DNA of 64,000 nucleotides, from assembly GCA_958295485.1 (NCBI GenBank), contig OY282354.1, positions 2,467,417 to 2,531,416 of the forward strand. Direction: 5' to 3'. The stretch's first letter is position 1. Each line of letters starts with the position of its first letter. The position numbers were made by a program, and so were the translations under genes. The notes under the pieces are model-generated. The model was not told the origin of the DNA. It made no database searches and worked only from the letters and a program-made list of their open reading frames with translations. Below are positions 24,201 through 39,200 of this stretch, one piece after another. Source of the DNA: an uncultured Gammaproteobacteria bacterium. Lineage in GTDB: Bacteria > Pseudomonadota > Gammaproteobacteria > Eutrophobiales > Eutrophobiaceae.

Positions 24201-27200
24201 GGTAATCGTCCCCGTCCCCGTTCCCGTGCCGATGGTCGCGTTCCCGGCGTTGCTCAGGGTCACCACGACGGTCTCGTCCGCCTCGTCCAGGACATCGCCC
24301 GTCACCGATACGTTGAATGTCTGGCTCGTCGTCCCCGCGGGGAAGGTCAGGGCGCCGGCGGTGATAGCCGCGTAGTCCGTCCCCGGGGTCGCCGTACCCG
24401 TCCCGGCGTCGGCGTAGTCTACCGTCACCTGCCTGGTACTGGCCGCGCTCAGGGTCACGGTGAACGTCAGATCCCTCGAACCGCCGTCGCCCTCCGACAC
24501 GCTTGGCGAGTCTATCGACAGCGTCGGCAGCGCGTCGTCGTCGGTGATGGCGCCGGTCCCCGTCGCCGTGCCGATGGTCGCGTTCCCGGCGTTGCTCAGG
24601 GTCACCACCACGGTCTCGTCCGGCTCTTCGGTAATATCTCCGGTTACCGACACCGTGATCTCCTGAATCGTCGTTCCCGCCGCAAAGGTCAGGGTTCCGG
24701 CAGTGAGCGCCGCGTAGTCCGTCCCTGAGGTCGCCGTGCCCGTCCCGGCGTCCGCGTAGTCCACCGTCACCGCCCGCCCGCTGGCCGCGCTCAGGGTCAC
24801 CGTCCAGGTCAGGGTCACCAAACCGTCGTCGCCTTCCGGCACACTCGGCGAGTCGATCGACAGCGACGGCGGCGCGTCGTCGTCGGTGATGGTGCCGGTT
24901 CCCGTCGCCGCGCCGATGGCCGCATTGACGGCGTTGCTCAGGGTCACCACCACGGTCTCGTCCGCCTCGTCCAGGACGTCGCCGGTCACCGACACATTGA
25001 ATGTCTGGCTGGTCGTCCCCGCCGCAAAGGTCAGGGCGCCGCCGGGAATGGCCGTGTAGTCCGTCCCGGACGTGGCCGTGCCGGTCCCGGCGTCCGCGTA
25101 GTTCACCGTCACCTGCTCGGTGAGGGCCTCGCTCAGGGTCACGGTGAACGTCAGGGTCGTCGAGCCACTGTCCCCCTCCGCCACGCTCGGCGAGTCGATC
25201 GATAGCTTCGGCCCCGAGTCGTCGTCGGTGATGGTGCCGGTCCCCGTCGCCGTGTCGATGGCCGCATTCCTGACGTTGCTCAGGGTCACCACGATGGTCT
25301 CGTCCCCCTCATTCAGGACGTCGCCCATCACCGACACCGTGATCGTCTGGCTCGTGGTCCCCGGGGGGAAGGTCAGCGTACCGCCGGTGATGGCCGAGTA
25401 GTCGGTCCCCGAGGCCGCCGTCCCGGTAACAACGTAGTCTACCGTCACCTGCGCGCTACTGGCCGGACTCAGGGTCACGGTGAACGTCAGGCTCACCATC
25501 TCGTTGTCACCCTCCGCCACGCTCGGCGAGTCGATCGACAGCGACGGGGCGTCGTCGACCGGGGGAGGATCGCTGACATCGTCGTTCACGATCGTCCCCG
25601 TCCCCGTGCCGGTTCCAATCAGCGCGTTGGCAGGGTTGCTCAGCGATACCACCACCGTCTCGTCCGGCTCAACGGTGGTGTCCCCCGTCACCGACACCGT
25701 GATCTCTTGCAGCGCGGTTCCCGCCGGGAAGGTCAGCGTACCGCCGGGGATGGCTGCGTAGTCCGTCCCCGAAGTCGCCGTCCCGCTCCCGGCGTCGGCG
25801 TAAGCCACCGTCACCTGCTGGGTACTAACCGGACTCAGGGTCACCGTGAACGTCAGGTTCGTCGAACCGCTGTTCCCTTCCGTCACCCTCGGCGAGTTGA
25901 TTGACAGCGCCGACGCGCCGTCGTCGTCCGTGATCGTCCCCGTGCCGGTCGCCGTCGAGATCGTCGCGTTCGTCGGGCTGCTCAGCGACACCACGACGGT
26001 CTCATTCGACTCGTCCAGCGTGTCGCCCGTCACCGACACGTTGAAGGTCTGACTAATCGTCCCCACCGCGAAGGTCAAGGCGCCGCCGGTGATGGCCGTG
26101 TAGTCCGTCCCCGACGTGGCCGTGCCGGTCCCGGCGTCGGCGTAAGCCACCGTCACCTGCCGGCCGCTCGCCGCGCTCAACGTCACCGTGAACGTCAGGT
26201 TCGTCGAGCCGCTATCACCCTCCGTCACGCCCGGCGAATTGATCGACAGCGTCGGCGCGCCGTCGTTGTCCGTGATCGTCCCCGTCCCGGTACCCGTCGA
26301 GATCGTCGCGTTCGTTGGGCTGCTCAGGGTCACCACGACGGTCTCGTCTACTTCGTCGGTCGTGTCGCCCGTCACCGATACGTTGAAGGTCTGGCTGGTG
26401 GTACCCACCGCGAAGGTCAGCGTACTACCGGCAATCGCCGTGTAGTCCGTCCCGGACGTGGCCGTGCCGGTCCCGGCGTCCGCATACTGCACCGTCACCT
26501 GTTGGCCGCTCGCGGCGCTCAACGTCACCGTGAACGTCAGGTTCGTCGAGCCGCTGTCACCCTCGGTCACGCTCGGCGAGTTGATCGACAGCGTCGGCGC
26601 GCCGTCGTTGTCCGTGATCGTCCCCGTCCCGGTACCCGTCGAGATCGTCGCGTTCGTCGGGCTGCTCAGCGACACCACGACGGTCTCGTTCGACTCGTCC
26701 AGCGTGTCGCCCGTCACCGACACGTCGAAGGTCTGGCTGGTCGTCCCCACCGCGAAGGTCAATGTGCCGCCGGTGATGGCCGTGTAATCCGTCCCGGATG
26801 TGGCCGTGCCGGTCCCGGCATCAGCGTAGGCCACCGTCACCTGCTGGCCACTCGACGCGCTCAACGTCACCGTGAACGTCAGGTTCGTCGAGCCGCTGTC
26901 ACCCTCGGTCACGCTCGGCGAGTTGATCGACAGCGTCGGTGTCGCGTCGTTGTCCGTGATCGCCCCCGTGCCGGTCGCCGTCGAGATCGTGGCGTTCGTC
27001 GGATTGCTCAGGGTCACCACCACTGTCTCATCCACCTCGTCCAGCGTGTCGCCCAGCACTGACACGTTGAAGGTCTGGCTGGTGGCGCCCGCCGTGAAGG
27101 TCAGCGTACCACCGGCGATCGCCGTGTAGTCCGTCCCGGAGGTGGCCGTCCCGGTCCCGGCGTCTGCGTAGGCCACCGTCACCTGCTGGCCGCTCGCCGG

Positions 27201-30200
27201 GCTCAGGGTCACCGTGAACGTCAGGTTCTTCGAGCCGCTGTCCCCCTCCGTCACGCTCGGCGAATTGATCGACAGCGTCGACGCGCCGTCGTCGTCCGTG
27301 ATCGTCCCCGTCCCGGTCGCCGTCGAGATCGTCGCGTTCGCCGCGTTGCTCAGGGTTACCACGACGGTCTCGTTCGGCTCGTCCAGCGTGTCGCCCGTCA
27401 CCGATACGTCGAAGGTCTGGCTGGTCGTCCCCGCCGCGAAAGTCAGCGCGCCGCCGGTGATCGCCGTGTAGTCCGTCCCGGAGGTGGCCGTGCCGCCCGT
27501 CCCTTCCGCCCAGTCCACCGTTACCTGCTGGCCGCTCGCCGCGCTCAACGTCACCGTGAACGTCAGGTTCGTCGAACCGCTGTCACCCTCGGTCACGCTC
27601 GGCGAGTTGATCGACAGCGTCGGCGTCGCGTCGTTGTCCGTGATCGTCCCCGTGCCGGTCGCCGTCGAGATCGTCGCATTCGTCGGGCTGCTCAGGGTCA
27701 CCACGACCGTCTCATTTGCTTCGTCCAGCGTGTCGCCCGTCACCGACACGTTGAAGGTCTGGCTGATCGTCCCCGCCGTGAAGGTCAGCGTACCGCCGGT
27801 GATCGCCGTGTAGTCGGTCCCGGACGTGGCCGTGCCGGTCCCGGCATCAGCGTAGGCCACCGTCACCTGCTGGCCGCTCGCCGCGCTCAACGTCACCGTG
27901 AACGTCAGGTTCGTCGAGCCGCTGTCACCCTCCGTCACGCTCGGCGAGTTGATCGACAGCGTCGGCGTCGCGTCGTTGTCCGTGATCGTCCCGGTCCCGC
28001 TCGCTGTCGAGATCGTCGCGTTCGTGGCGCCGCTCAGGGTTACTACGATCGTCTCGTTCGCCTCGTCCAGCGTATCGCCCGTCACCGACACGTCGAAGGT
28101 CTGGCTGGTCGTCCCCACCGCAAAGGTCAGCGTACCGCCGGTGACCGCCGTGTAGTCTGTCCCCGACGTGGCCGTGCCGGTCCCGGCATCGGCGTAGGCC
28201 ACCGTCACCTGTTGCCCGCTCGCCGCGCTCAACGTCACCGTGAACCTCAGGTTCGTCGAGCCGCTGTCGCCCTCCGTCACGCTCGGCGAGTTGATCGACA
28301 GCGTCGGCGCGTCATCGTTGTCCGTGATCGTCCCCGTCCCGGTCGCCGTCGCGATCGTCGCGTTCGTCGCGCCGCTCAGGGTCACCACAATAGTCTCGTT
28401 CGCTTCATCCAGCGTGTCACCCAGCACCGCCACGTTGAAGGTCTGGCTGGTGGTACCCACTGCGAAGGTCAATGTGCCGGCGGTGACCGCCGTGTAGTCC
28501 GTCCCGGACGTGGCCGTGCCGGTCCCGGCGTTGGCATAGGCCACTGTCACCTGTTGCCCGCTCGCCGCGCTCAAGGTCACCGTGAACCTCAGGTTCGTCG
28601 AGCCGCTGTCGCCCTCCGTCACGCTCGGCGAGTCGATCGATAGCGTCGGCGCGCCGTCGTTGTCCGTGATTGTCCCCGTGCCGCTCGCCGTCGAGATCGT
28701 CGCGTTCGCCGCGTTGCTCAGGGTCACCACGACGGTCTCGTTCGCCTCGTCCAGGACATCGCCCGTCACCGACACGTCGAAGGTCTGGCTGGTGGTACCC
28801 ACTGCGAAGGTCAGAGCGCCGCCGGTGACCGCCGTGTAGTCCGTCCCGGACGTGGCCGTGCCGGTCCCGGCGTCGGCGTAGTCCACCGTCACCTGCCGGC
28901 CGCTTGCGGCGCTCAGGGTTACCGTGAACCTCAGGGTCGTCGAACCGCTATCCCCCTCCGTCACGCTCGGCGAGTTGATCGACAGCGTCGGCGTCGCATC
29001 GTTGTCCGTGATCGTCCCGGTCCCGGTCGCCGTCGCGATCGTCGCATTCGTCGGGCTGCTCAACGTCACCACGACGGTCTCGTTCGCCTCGTCCAGCGTG
29101 TCGCCCGTCACCGACACGTCAAAGGTCTGACTCGTCGTCGCCGCCGCGAAGGTCAGCGTCCCGCCCGTGATGGCCGTGTAGTCGGTCCCGGACGTGGCCG
29201 TGCCGGTCCCGGCGTCCGCATAAGCCACTGTCACCTGTTGCCCGCTTGCCGCGCTCAACGTCACCGTAAACGTCAGGTTCGTCGAACCGCTGTTCCCCTC
29301 CGTCACGCTCGGCGAGTTGATCGATAGCGTCGGGGCATCGTCCTCGTCCGTGATCGTCCCCGTGCCGCTCGCCGTCGCGATCGTCGCGTTCATCGCGCCG
29401 CTCAACGTCGCTATCACTGTCTCGTTCGCCTCGTCCAGCGTGTCGCCGGTCACCGACACGTCGAAGGTCTGGCTGGTCGTCCCCACCGCGAAGGTCAGCG
29501 TGCCGCCGGTGATCGCCGTGTAGTCCGTCCCCGACGTGGCCGTGCCGGTCCCGGCGTCGGCGTAGGCCACCGTCACCTGCCGGCCGCTCGCCGCGCTCAA
29601 CGTCACCGTGAACCTCAGGTTCGTCGAGCCGCTGTCCCCCTCCGTCACGCTCGGCGAGTCGATCGACAGCGTCGGCGCGTCGTCGTCGTCCGTGATCGTC
29701 CCCGTCCCACTCGCCGTCGCGATCGTCGCGTTCGTCACGCCGCTCAACGTCGCGATCACTGTCTCGTCCGCCTCGTCCAGGACATCGCCCGTCACCGATA
29801 CGTCGAAGGTCTGGCTGGTGGTGCCCGCCGCGAAGGTCAGCGTACCGCCGGTGACCGCCGTGTAGTCCGTACCGGACGTGGCCGTGCCAGTCCCGGCGTC
29901 GGCGTAGGCCACCGTTACCTGCTGGCCGCTCGCCGGGCTCAGCGTCACCGTGAACCTCAGGTTCTTCGACCCGCTGTCCCCCTCCGTCACGCTCGGCGAG
30001 TTGATCGACAACGACGGCGCGCCGTCGTCGTCCATGATCGTCCCCGTGCCGCTCGCCGTCGAGATCGTCGCGTTCGTCGCGCCGCTCAGCGTCGCGATCA
30101 CTGTCTCGTCCGTCTCGTCGGTCGTGTCGCCCGTCACCGACACGTCGAAGGTCTGGCTGGTGGTACCCACCGCGAAGGTCAGAGCGCCACTGGTGATCGC

Positions 30201-33200
30201 CGTGTAGTCCGTCCCGGAAGTGGCCGTGCCGGTCCCGGCATCCGCATAGGCCACCGTCACCTGCTGGCCGCTCGCCGCGCTCAACGTCACCGTGAACCTC
30301 AGGTTCTTCGACCCGCTGTCCCCCTCCGTCACGCTCGGTGAGTCGATCGACAGCGTCGGCGCGCTGTCGTTGTCCGTCAAGCTGATCGTGGCCGAGTTCA
30401 CCGTCAGGCTGCCCGACGCGCCGCTCACCGTTACCGTCTCGTCAGCCTCGTCCAGCGCATCGTCCGTCGGCGTCAGCGTGAAGGTCCCGGTCTTGCTCTC
30501 CGCCCCCGCCGCGATCTCGATGTTGAAGTCCGACACCGTCGCAAAGTCCACCGCCGTCGCCGTCCCGCTGCCCCCTACGCTCACGGTCACCGTCGTGGCC
30601 GCGGCGAACCGGGTCGTGCCGTCCACCGTGGCAGTGACGGTGATCGTGGTCGCCCCGTCGCCCTCGCCCACACTGTTATCATCCACCGTCAAGGTGATCG
30701 AGGTTGGCGCTGCGTCGTTGTCCGTGATCGTCCCCGTGCCGCTCGCCGTCGAGATCGTCGCGTTCGCCGCGCCGCTCAGGGTCACCACGACGGTCTCGTT
30801 CGACTCGGCCAGGACATCGCCCGTCACCGATACGTCGAAGGTCTGGCTGGTGGTACCCACCGCGAAGGTCAATGTGCCGCCGGTGATCGCCGTGTAATCC
30901 GTCCCCGAAGTGGCCGTCCCAGTCCCGGCGTCGGCGTAGGCCACCGTCACCTGCTGGCCGCTCGCGGCGCTCAGGGTCACCGTGAACCTCAGGTTCGTCG
31001 AGCCGCTGTCACCCTCCGTCACGCTCGGCGAGTTGATCGACAACGTCGGCGCGTCGTCGTCGTCCGTGATCGTCCCCGTCCCGCTCGCCGTCGAGATCGT
31101 CGCGTTCGTCGCGCCGCTCAACGTCGCAATCACCGTCTCGTTCGCCTCGTCCAGCGTATCGCCCGTCACCGATACGTCGAAAGTCTGGCTCGTCGTCCCC
31201 GCCGTGAAGGTCAGCGTACCACCGGTAATCGCCGTGTAGTCGGTCCCGGACGTGGCCGTGCCGGTCCCGGCGTCGGCGTAGTCCACCGTCACCTGCTGGC
31301 CGCTCGCCGCGCTCAACGTCACCGTGAACCTCAGGTTCGTCGAGCCGCTGTTACCCTCCGTCACGCTCGGCGAGTTGATCGACAACGTCGGCGCGCCGTC
31401 GTCGTCCGTGATCGTCCCCGTCCCGCTGGCCGTCCCGATCGTGGCGTTTGTCGGGCTGCTCAAGGTCACCACAACGGTCTCGTTCGACTCGTCGGCTGTA
31501 TCGCCCGTCACCGACACGTTGAAGGTCTGGCTGGTGGTACCCGTCGCGAAGGTCAGCGTACCGCCGGTGACCGCCGTGTAGTCCGTCCCCGACGTGGCCG
31601 TGCCGGTCCCGGCGTCGGCGTAAGCCACCGTCACCTGCTGGCCGCTCGCCGCGCTCAACGTTACCGTGAACCCCAGGTTCGTCGACCCGCTGTTCCCCTC
31701 CGTCACGCTCGGCGAGTCGATCGACAACGTCGGCGTCGCGTCGTTGTCCGTGATCGTCCCCGTCCCTGACGCCGTCGAGATCGTCGCGTTCGCCACGTTG
31801 CTCAAGGTCACCACGACGGTCTCATTCGACTCGTCCAGCGTGTCGCCCGTCACCGCCACGTCGAAGGTCTGGCTGGTGGTACCCGCCGTGAAGGTCAGCG
31901 TACCGCCAGTGATGGCTGTGTAATCCGTCCCGGACGTGGCCGTGCCGGTCCCGGCGTCGGCGTAAGCCACCGTCACCTGCCGGCCGCTCGCCGCGCTCAA
32001 CGTCACCGTGAACCTCAGGTTCGTCGAGCCGCTGTCACCCTCCGTCACGCTCGGCGAGTCGATCGACAGCGTCGGCGCCCCGTCGTTGTCCGTGATCGTC
32101 CCCGTCCCTGACGCCGTCGGGATCGTCGCGTTCGTGGCGCCGCTCAGGGTCACTACGACGGTCTCGTCCGCCTCGTCCAGCGTGTCGCCCGTCACCGACA
32201 CGTCGAAGGTCTGGCTGGTCGTCCCCACCGCAAAGGTCAACGTGCCGCCGGTGACCGCCGTGTAGTCCGTCCCGGACGTGGCCGTGCCGGTCCCGGCGTC
32301 GGCGTAGGCCACTGTCACCTGCTGGCCGCTCGCCGCGCTCAACGTCACCGTGAACCTCAGGTTCGTCGAGCCGCTGTCACCCTCCGTCACGCTCGGTGAG
32401 TCGATCGACAGCGTCGGCGTCGCGTCGTTGTCCGTAATCGTCCCCGTGCCGGTCGCCGTCGCTATCGTCGCGTTCCCGGCGTTGCTCAGCGTCACCACCA
32501 CCGTCTCATTCGACTCGTCCAGCGTGTCGCCCGTCACCGACACGTCGAAGGTTTGACTCGTTGTCCCCACCGCAAAGGTCAGCGTACCGCCGGTGATGGC
32601 TGTGTAGTCCGTCCCCGAAGTGGCCGTGCCGGTCCCGGCGTCGGCGTAGGCCACCGTTACTTGCTGGCCGCTTGCCGCGCTCAAGGTCACCGTGAACCTC
32701 AGGTTCGTCGAGCCGCTGTCCCCCTCGGTCACGCTCGGTGAGTCGATCGACAGCGTCGGCGTCGTGTCGTTGTCCGTGATCGTCCCGGTGCCGGTCGCCG
32801 TCGCGATCATCGCGTTCGCCGCGTTGCTCAGGGTCACCACCACCGTCTCGTTCGACTCGTCCAGGACATCGCCCGTCACCGACACATCGAAGGTCTGGCT
32901 GGTGGTCCCTGCCGCAAAGGTCAGAGCGCCGCCGGTGATGGCTGTGTAATCCGTCCCGGACGTGGCCGTGCCGGTCCCGGCGTCGGCGTAGTCCACCGTT
33001 ACCTGCCGGCCGCTCGCCGCGCTCAACGTCACCGTGAACGTCAGGGTCGCCGAACCGCTGTCCCCCTCGGTCACGCTCGGTGAGTTGATCGACAGCGACG
33101 GCGTCGCGTCGTTGTCCGTGATCGTTCCCGTGCCGGTACCCGCCGTACTCGATATGGTCGCGTTCGTCGGGCTGCTCAGCGACACCACGACGGTCTCGTT

Positions 33201-36200
33201 CGCCTCGTCCAGGACATCACCCGTCACCGACACGTCGAAGGTCTGGCTGGTCGTCCCCACCGCGAAGGTCAGAGCGCCGCCGGTGATGGCCGTGTAGTCC
33301 GTCCCGGAGGTGGCTGTCCCCGTGCCCGCGTCCGCATACTGCACCGTCACCTGCCGGCCGCTTGCCGCGCTCAACGTCACCGTGAACTCCAGGTTCGTCG
33401 AGCCGCTGTCACCCTCGGTCACGCTCGGCGAGTCGATCGACAGCGTCGGCGTCGCGTCGTTGTCCGTGATCGTTCCCGTGCCAGTCCCCGCCGTATTTGA
33501 TACGGTCGCGTTCGTCGGGCTGCTCAGCGATACCACGACGGTCTCGTTCGACTCGTCCAGCGTGTCGCCGGTCACCGACACGTTGAAGGTCTGGCTGGTC
33601 GTCCCCGCCTCAAAGGTCAACGTGCCGCCGGTGATCGCCGTGTAGTCCGTCCCGGAGGTGGCTGTCCCCGTGCCCGCGTCCGCATACTGCACCGTCACCT
33701 GCTGGCCGCTCGCCGCGCTCAACGTCACCGTGAACCCCAGGTTCGTCGAGCCGCTGTCACCCTCGGTCACGCTCGGCGAGTCGATCGACAGCGTCGGCGT
33801 CGCATCGTTGTCCGTGATCGTCCCCGTGCCGCTCGCCGTCGCGATCGTCGCGTTCGTCGGGCTGCTCAACGTCACCACCACCGTCTCGTTCGCCTCGTCC
33901 AGCGTGTCGCCCGTCACCGACACGTCGAAGGTCTGGCTGGTCGTCCCCACCGCGAAGGTCAGAGCGCCGCCGGTGATGGTCGTGTAGTCGGTCCCGGAGG
34001 TGGCTGTCCCCGTGCCCGCGTCCGCATACTGCACCGTCACCTGCTGGCCGCTCGCCGCGCTCAACGTCACCGTGAACCTCAGGTTCGTCGAGCCGCTGTC
34101 ACCCTCCGTCACGCTCGGCGAGTCGATCGACAGCGTCGGCGCGCCGTCGTTGTCCGTGATCGTCCCGGTCCCGCTCGCCGTCGCGATCGTCGCGTTCGTC
34201 GGGCTGCTCAACGTCACCACCACCGTCTCGTTCGCCTCGTCCAGCGTGTCGCCGGTCACCGCCACGTCGAAGGTCTGGCTGGTGGTCCCCACTGCGAAGG
34301 TCAGCGTCCCGCCGGTGACCGCCGTGTAGTCCGTCCCCGACGTGGCCGTGCCGGTCCCGGCGTCCGCATATGCCACCGTCACCTGCTGGCCGCTCGCCGC
34401 GCTCAAGGTCACCGTGAACGTCAGGTTCGTCGAGCCGCTGTCCCCCTCCGTCACGCTCGGCGAGTTGATTGACAGCGTCGGCGCATCGTCGTTGTCCGTG
34501 ATCGTCCCGGTCCCGCTCGCTGTCGAGATCGTCGCGTTCGTGGCGCCGCTCAGGGTTACTACGACGGTCTCGTTCGCCTCGTCCAGCGTGTCGCCCGTCA
34601 CCGACACATCGAAGGTCTGGCTGGTGGTACCCGCCGCAAAGGTCAGCGTGCCGCCGGTGATCGCCGTGTAGTCGGTCCCGGAAGTGGCTGTGCCGGTCCC
34701 GGCGTCCGCGTAAGCCACCGTCACCTGCCGGCCGCTCGCCGCGCTCAACGTCACCGTGAACGTCAGGTTCGTCGAGCCGCTGTCCCCCTCCGTCACGCTC
34801 GGCGAGTCGATCGACAGCGCCGGCGTCGCATCGTCGTCCGTGATCGTTCCCGTGCCGGTCGCCGTCGCTATCGTCGCGTTCGCCGCGTTGCTCAGGGTCA
34901 CCACGACGGTCTCATTCGACTCGACATCCCCGTCGCCCGTCACTGACACGCTGAAGGTCTGGCTGGTTATCCCCGCCGCGAAGGTCAGCGTCCCGCCGGT
35001 GATCGCCGTGTAGTCCGTCCCGGACGTGGCAGTGCCGGTCCCGGCGTCCGCGTAGTCCACCGTCACCTGATCGGCGCTGGCCTTGTTCAGGGTCACCGTG
35101 AACGTCAGGGTCGCCGTGCCGCTGTCCCCCTCCGTCACGCTCGGCGAGTCGATCGACAGTGTCGGTCTGTCGTCGTCCGTGATCGTCCCCGTCCCGCTCG
35201 CCGTCGCGATCGTCGCGTTCGTCGCGTCGCTCAGGGTCACCACGACAGTCTCGTTCGACTCTTCGGTCGTGTCGCCGGTCACCGACACATCGAAGGTTTG
35301 GCTGGTGGTACCCGCCGCGAAGGTCAGCGTGCCACCGGTGATCGCCCTGTAGTCCGTCCCGGACGTGGCCGTGCCGGTTCCAGCGTCGGCGTAGTCCACC
35401 GTCACCTGGTCGGCGCTGGACTTGCTCAGGGTCGCGGTGAACCTCAGGTTCGTCGAGCCGCTGTCACCCTCGGTCACGCTCGGCGAGTCGATGGAGACGG
35501 TGACGCCATCGTCGTTGACGATCGTCCCCGTCCCGGTCGCCGTCGCGATCGTCGCGTTTGTCGCGTTGCTCAGGGTCGCGACCACCGTCTCGTTCGGCTC
35601 CTCGTCGGTGTCGCCGGTCACCGACACGTTGAAGGTCTGGTTGGTGGTACCTACCGGGAAGGTCAGCGTACCGCCGGTGATGGCCGTGTAGTCCGTCACG
35701 GACGTGGCAGTACCACCCGTTCCTTCCGCCCAGTCCACCGTCACCTGCTTGCCACTCGCCGCGCTCAGGGTCGCGGTGAACGTCAGGTTCGTCGAGCCGC
35801 TGTCCCCCTCGGTCACGCTCGGCGAGTCGATCGACAGCATCGGCGCATCATCGTCGTCCGTGATCGTCCCCGTGCCGGTCGCGGTCGAGATCGTCGCGTT
35901 CGTCGCGTCGCTCAGGGTCACCACCACCGTCTCGTTTGACTCGTCCAGCGTGTCGCCGGTCACTGACACGTCGAAGGTCTGGCTGGTGGTACCCGCCGCG
36001 AAGGTCAGCGTGCCGCCGGTGATGGCCGTGTAGTCCGTCCCGGATGTGGCCGTCCCGGTCCCGGCGTCCGCGTAGTCCACCGTCACCTGCTGGGTACTAG
36101 CCTTGTTCAGGGTCGCCGTGAACGTCAGGTTCGTCGAGCCGCTGTCACCCTCCGTCACACTCGGCGAGTCGATGGAGACGGTCACGCCGTCGTCGTTGAC

Positions 36201-39200
36201 GATCGTCCCCGTGCCGGTGGCCGTCGCGAGCGTCACTCTCTGCGCGTTGATCAGGGTCACCACGACGGTCTCGTTCGCCTCTTCAGTCGTGTCACCGGTC
36301 ACCGACACGTCGAGGGTCTGACTGGTCGTCCCCACCGGGAAGACCAGCCACTGCCTGCTGATCGCCGTGTAGTCGGTCCCGGCAGTGGCTGTCCCGGTAC
36401 CCGCGTCCTCATACTCCATGCCTACTCCTTGCCCGCTCGCCGCGCTCAGGGTGACCGTGAACGTCAGGTTCTTCGACCCGCTGTCCCCTTCGGTCACCCG
36501 CGGCGAGTCGATCGACGCCGTCGGCGGCGCGTCGTTGTCCGTCAACGTGATCTTGGCGTTATTGGAGTTCACCTCCAGACTGCTCGGCGGCGTGACGATC
36601 ACTCTCACGCGATGGTCGTTCTTGTCCAGCGCATCGTCCGTCAGCGTCAACGTGAACGTCCCGGCACCACTCGCCGCCCCGGCGGCGATAGAGATGTAGA
36701 AGGGCAACACCGCCGCGTAGCCCACGTCTGTTGTTCTTCTGCTGCCCTCCACCCTCACCAGCATCGTCTGGACCTCGGCGAACCGGGTCGTGCCGTCCAC
36801 CGTCAGCGTCACCGTGATCGTGGTCGCCCCGTCGCCCTCGCCCACGCTGTTGTCGTCCACCGTCAGCGTGATCGACGCCGGTGCCGCGTCGTCGTCCGTC
36901 AACGTGATCGTGGCCGAGTTCACCGTCAGGCCGGACGATGTGCCGCTCACCGTCACCGTCTCGTTGGTCTCGTCCACCACATCGTCCGTCGGCGTCAGCG
37001 TAAAGGTTCCGGTACCGCTCGCCGCCCCGGCGGTGATAGAGATGTCGAACGCCGTCACCGCTGCGAAGTCCACCGCCGTCGCTGTGCCGCTCCCCGACAC
37101 GTTCACCTGTACCGTCTTGGCTGAGCTGAACCGGCCCGTGCCGTTCAACGTGGCCGTCACCGTGATCGTGGTCCCCCCGTCGCCCTCGTCCACGCTGTTG
37201 TCGTCCACCGTCAGCGTGATCGAGGTCGACGCCCCGTCGTTGTCCGTGAGGCTGATCGTGTCCGGGTTCACCGTCAGGCCGGTCGATGTGCCGCTCACCG
37301 TCACCGTCTCGTCGGTCTCGTCCACAGCATCGTCCGTCGGCGTCAGCGTGAAAGCCCCGGTACCGCTCGCCGCCCCCGCCGCAATCGTAATGTTGAAATC
37401 CGTCACCGCCGCGAAGTCCACCGCCCCCGCCGTGCCGCTCCCCGCCACACTCACGCTCACCGTCTTGGCCGCGCCGAACCGCGTCGCGCCGTCCACCGTG
37501 GCCGTCACCGTGATCGCGGTGGCCCCGTCGCCCTCGCCCACGCCGTCGTCGTTCACCGTCAGCGTGAGCGAGGTCGGGGCGGCGTCGTCGTCGATGATCG
37601 TCCCGGTGCCCAATGCCGTGCTGACGGTCGCGTTCCGGCCTCTCGATAAGCGCATCCCCACCGTCTCGTTCGCCTCGGCCAGGACGTCGCCTAGCACATA
37701 TATAGTGGTGGTCTGACTGGTCGTCCCCGGCGCAAAGATCAGTGTCCTTCTGAAGCTGGAGCTCATCACGTAGTCCATATTCCAGACGTAGTCCGTATTC
37801 CAGGTCGCCGTGCTATCCTCATCGGAAATGTAAACTTCCACCGACACTTCCTTGTCGCTCGCCGCGCTCAGCGTCACCGTGTACGTCAGGATCGTCGAGT
37901 CGCTGTCACCCTCCGACACGCTCGGCGAGTTGATGGAGATGGTGACGCCCTCGTCGTTGGCGATCGTCCCCGTGCCGGTCGATCTGGAGATTGTCGCGTT
38001 CACCGCGTTGCTCAGTCGCACCCGCACCGTCTCGTTCGGTTCCTCAGTGGTGTCACCAATCACCGACACGTCGATGGTCTGGCTGGTCGTCCCCGGCGCG
38101 AAGGTCAGCGTACCGCCGGTAATGGCCGTGTAGTCCGTCCCCGAAGTGGCCGTGCCGCCCGTCACCTCCGCCCAGTCCACCGTCACCTGCCGGCCGCTCG
38201 GCGCGCTCAGGGTCACCGTGAACGTCAGGTTCGTCGAGCCGCTGTCCCCCTCGGCCACCCGCGGCGAGTTGATGGATACCAACGGCGTCGCATCGTCGTC
38301 TATGATCGTCCCCGTGCCCGTCGCCGTCGCGATCGTGGCGTTCGCCGCGTTGCTCAGGGTCACCACGACGGTCTCATTCGACTCGACACCCCTGTCGCCC
38401 GTCACTGACACGTCGAAGGTCTGGCTGGTGGTACCCACCGCGAAGGTCAGCGTCCCGCCGGTGATCGCCGTGTAGTCCGTCCCGGATGTGGCCGTGCCGG
38501 TCCCGGCGTCGGCGTAGTCCACCGTCACCCGCTGGCTGCTCGCCGCGCTCAGCGTCACGGTGAACGTCAGGTTTTTCGAGCCGCTGTCCCCCTCCGTCAC
38601 GCTCGGCGAGTCGATCGACAGCGTCGGCGTCGCATCGTCGTCCGTGATCGTTCCCGTGCCGGTCGCTGTCGCGATCGTCGCGTTCGCCGCATTGCTCAGG
38701 GTCACCACGACGGTCTCATTCGACTCGACATCCCCGTCGCCCGTCACCGACACGTTGAAGGTCTGGCTGGTGGTCCCCGCCGCGAAGGTCAGCGTACCGC
38801 CGGTGATGGCTGTGTAGTCCGTCCCGGACGTGGCCGTCCCGCTCCCGGCGTCCGCGTAGTCCACCGTCACCTGCTGGGTACTGGCCTTGTTCAGGGTCAC
38901 CGTGAACGTCAGGTTCGTCGAGCCGCTGTCCCCCTCGATCACGTCCGGCGAGTTGATGGAGACGGTGACGCCATCGTCGTTGACGATCGTCCCCGTCCCC
39001 GTGGCTGTCGAGATCGTCGCGTTCGTCGCGCCGCTCAGGGTCACCACCACCGTCTCGTTCGGTTCCTCCGTGGTGTCGCCGGTCACCGACACGTCGAAGG
39101 TCTGGCTGGTGGTCCCTACCGCAAAGGTCAGCGTACCGCCGGTGATTGCCGTGTAGTCCGTCCCGGATGTGGCCGTGCCGGTCCCGGCGTCCGCGTAGTT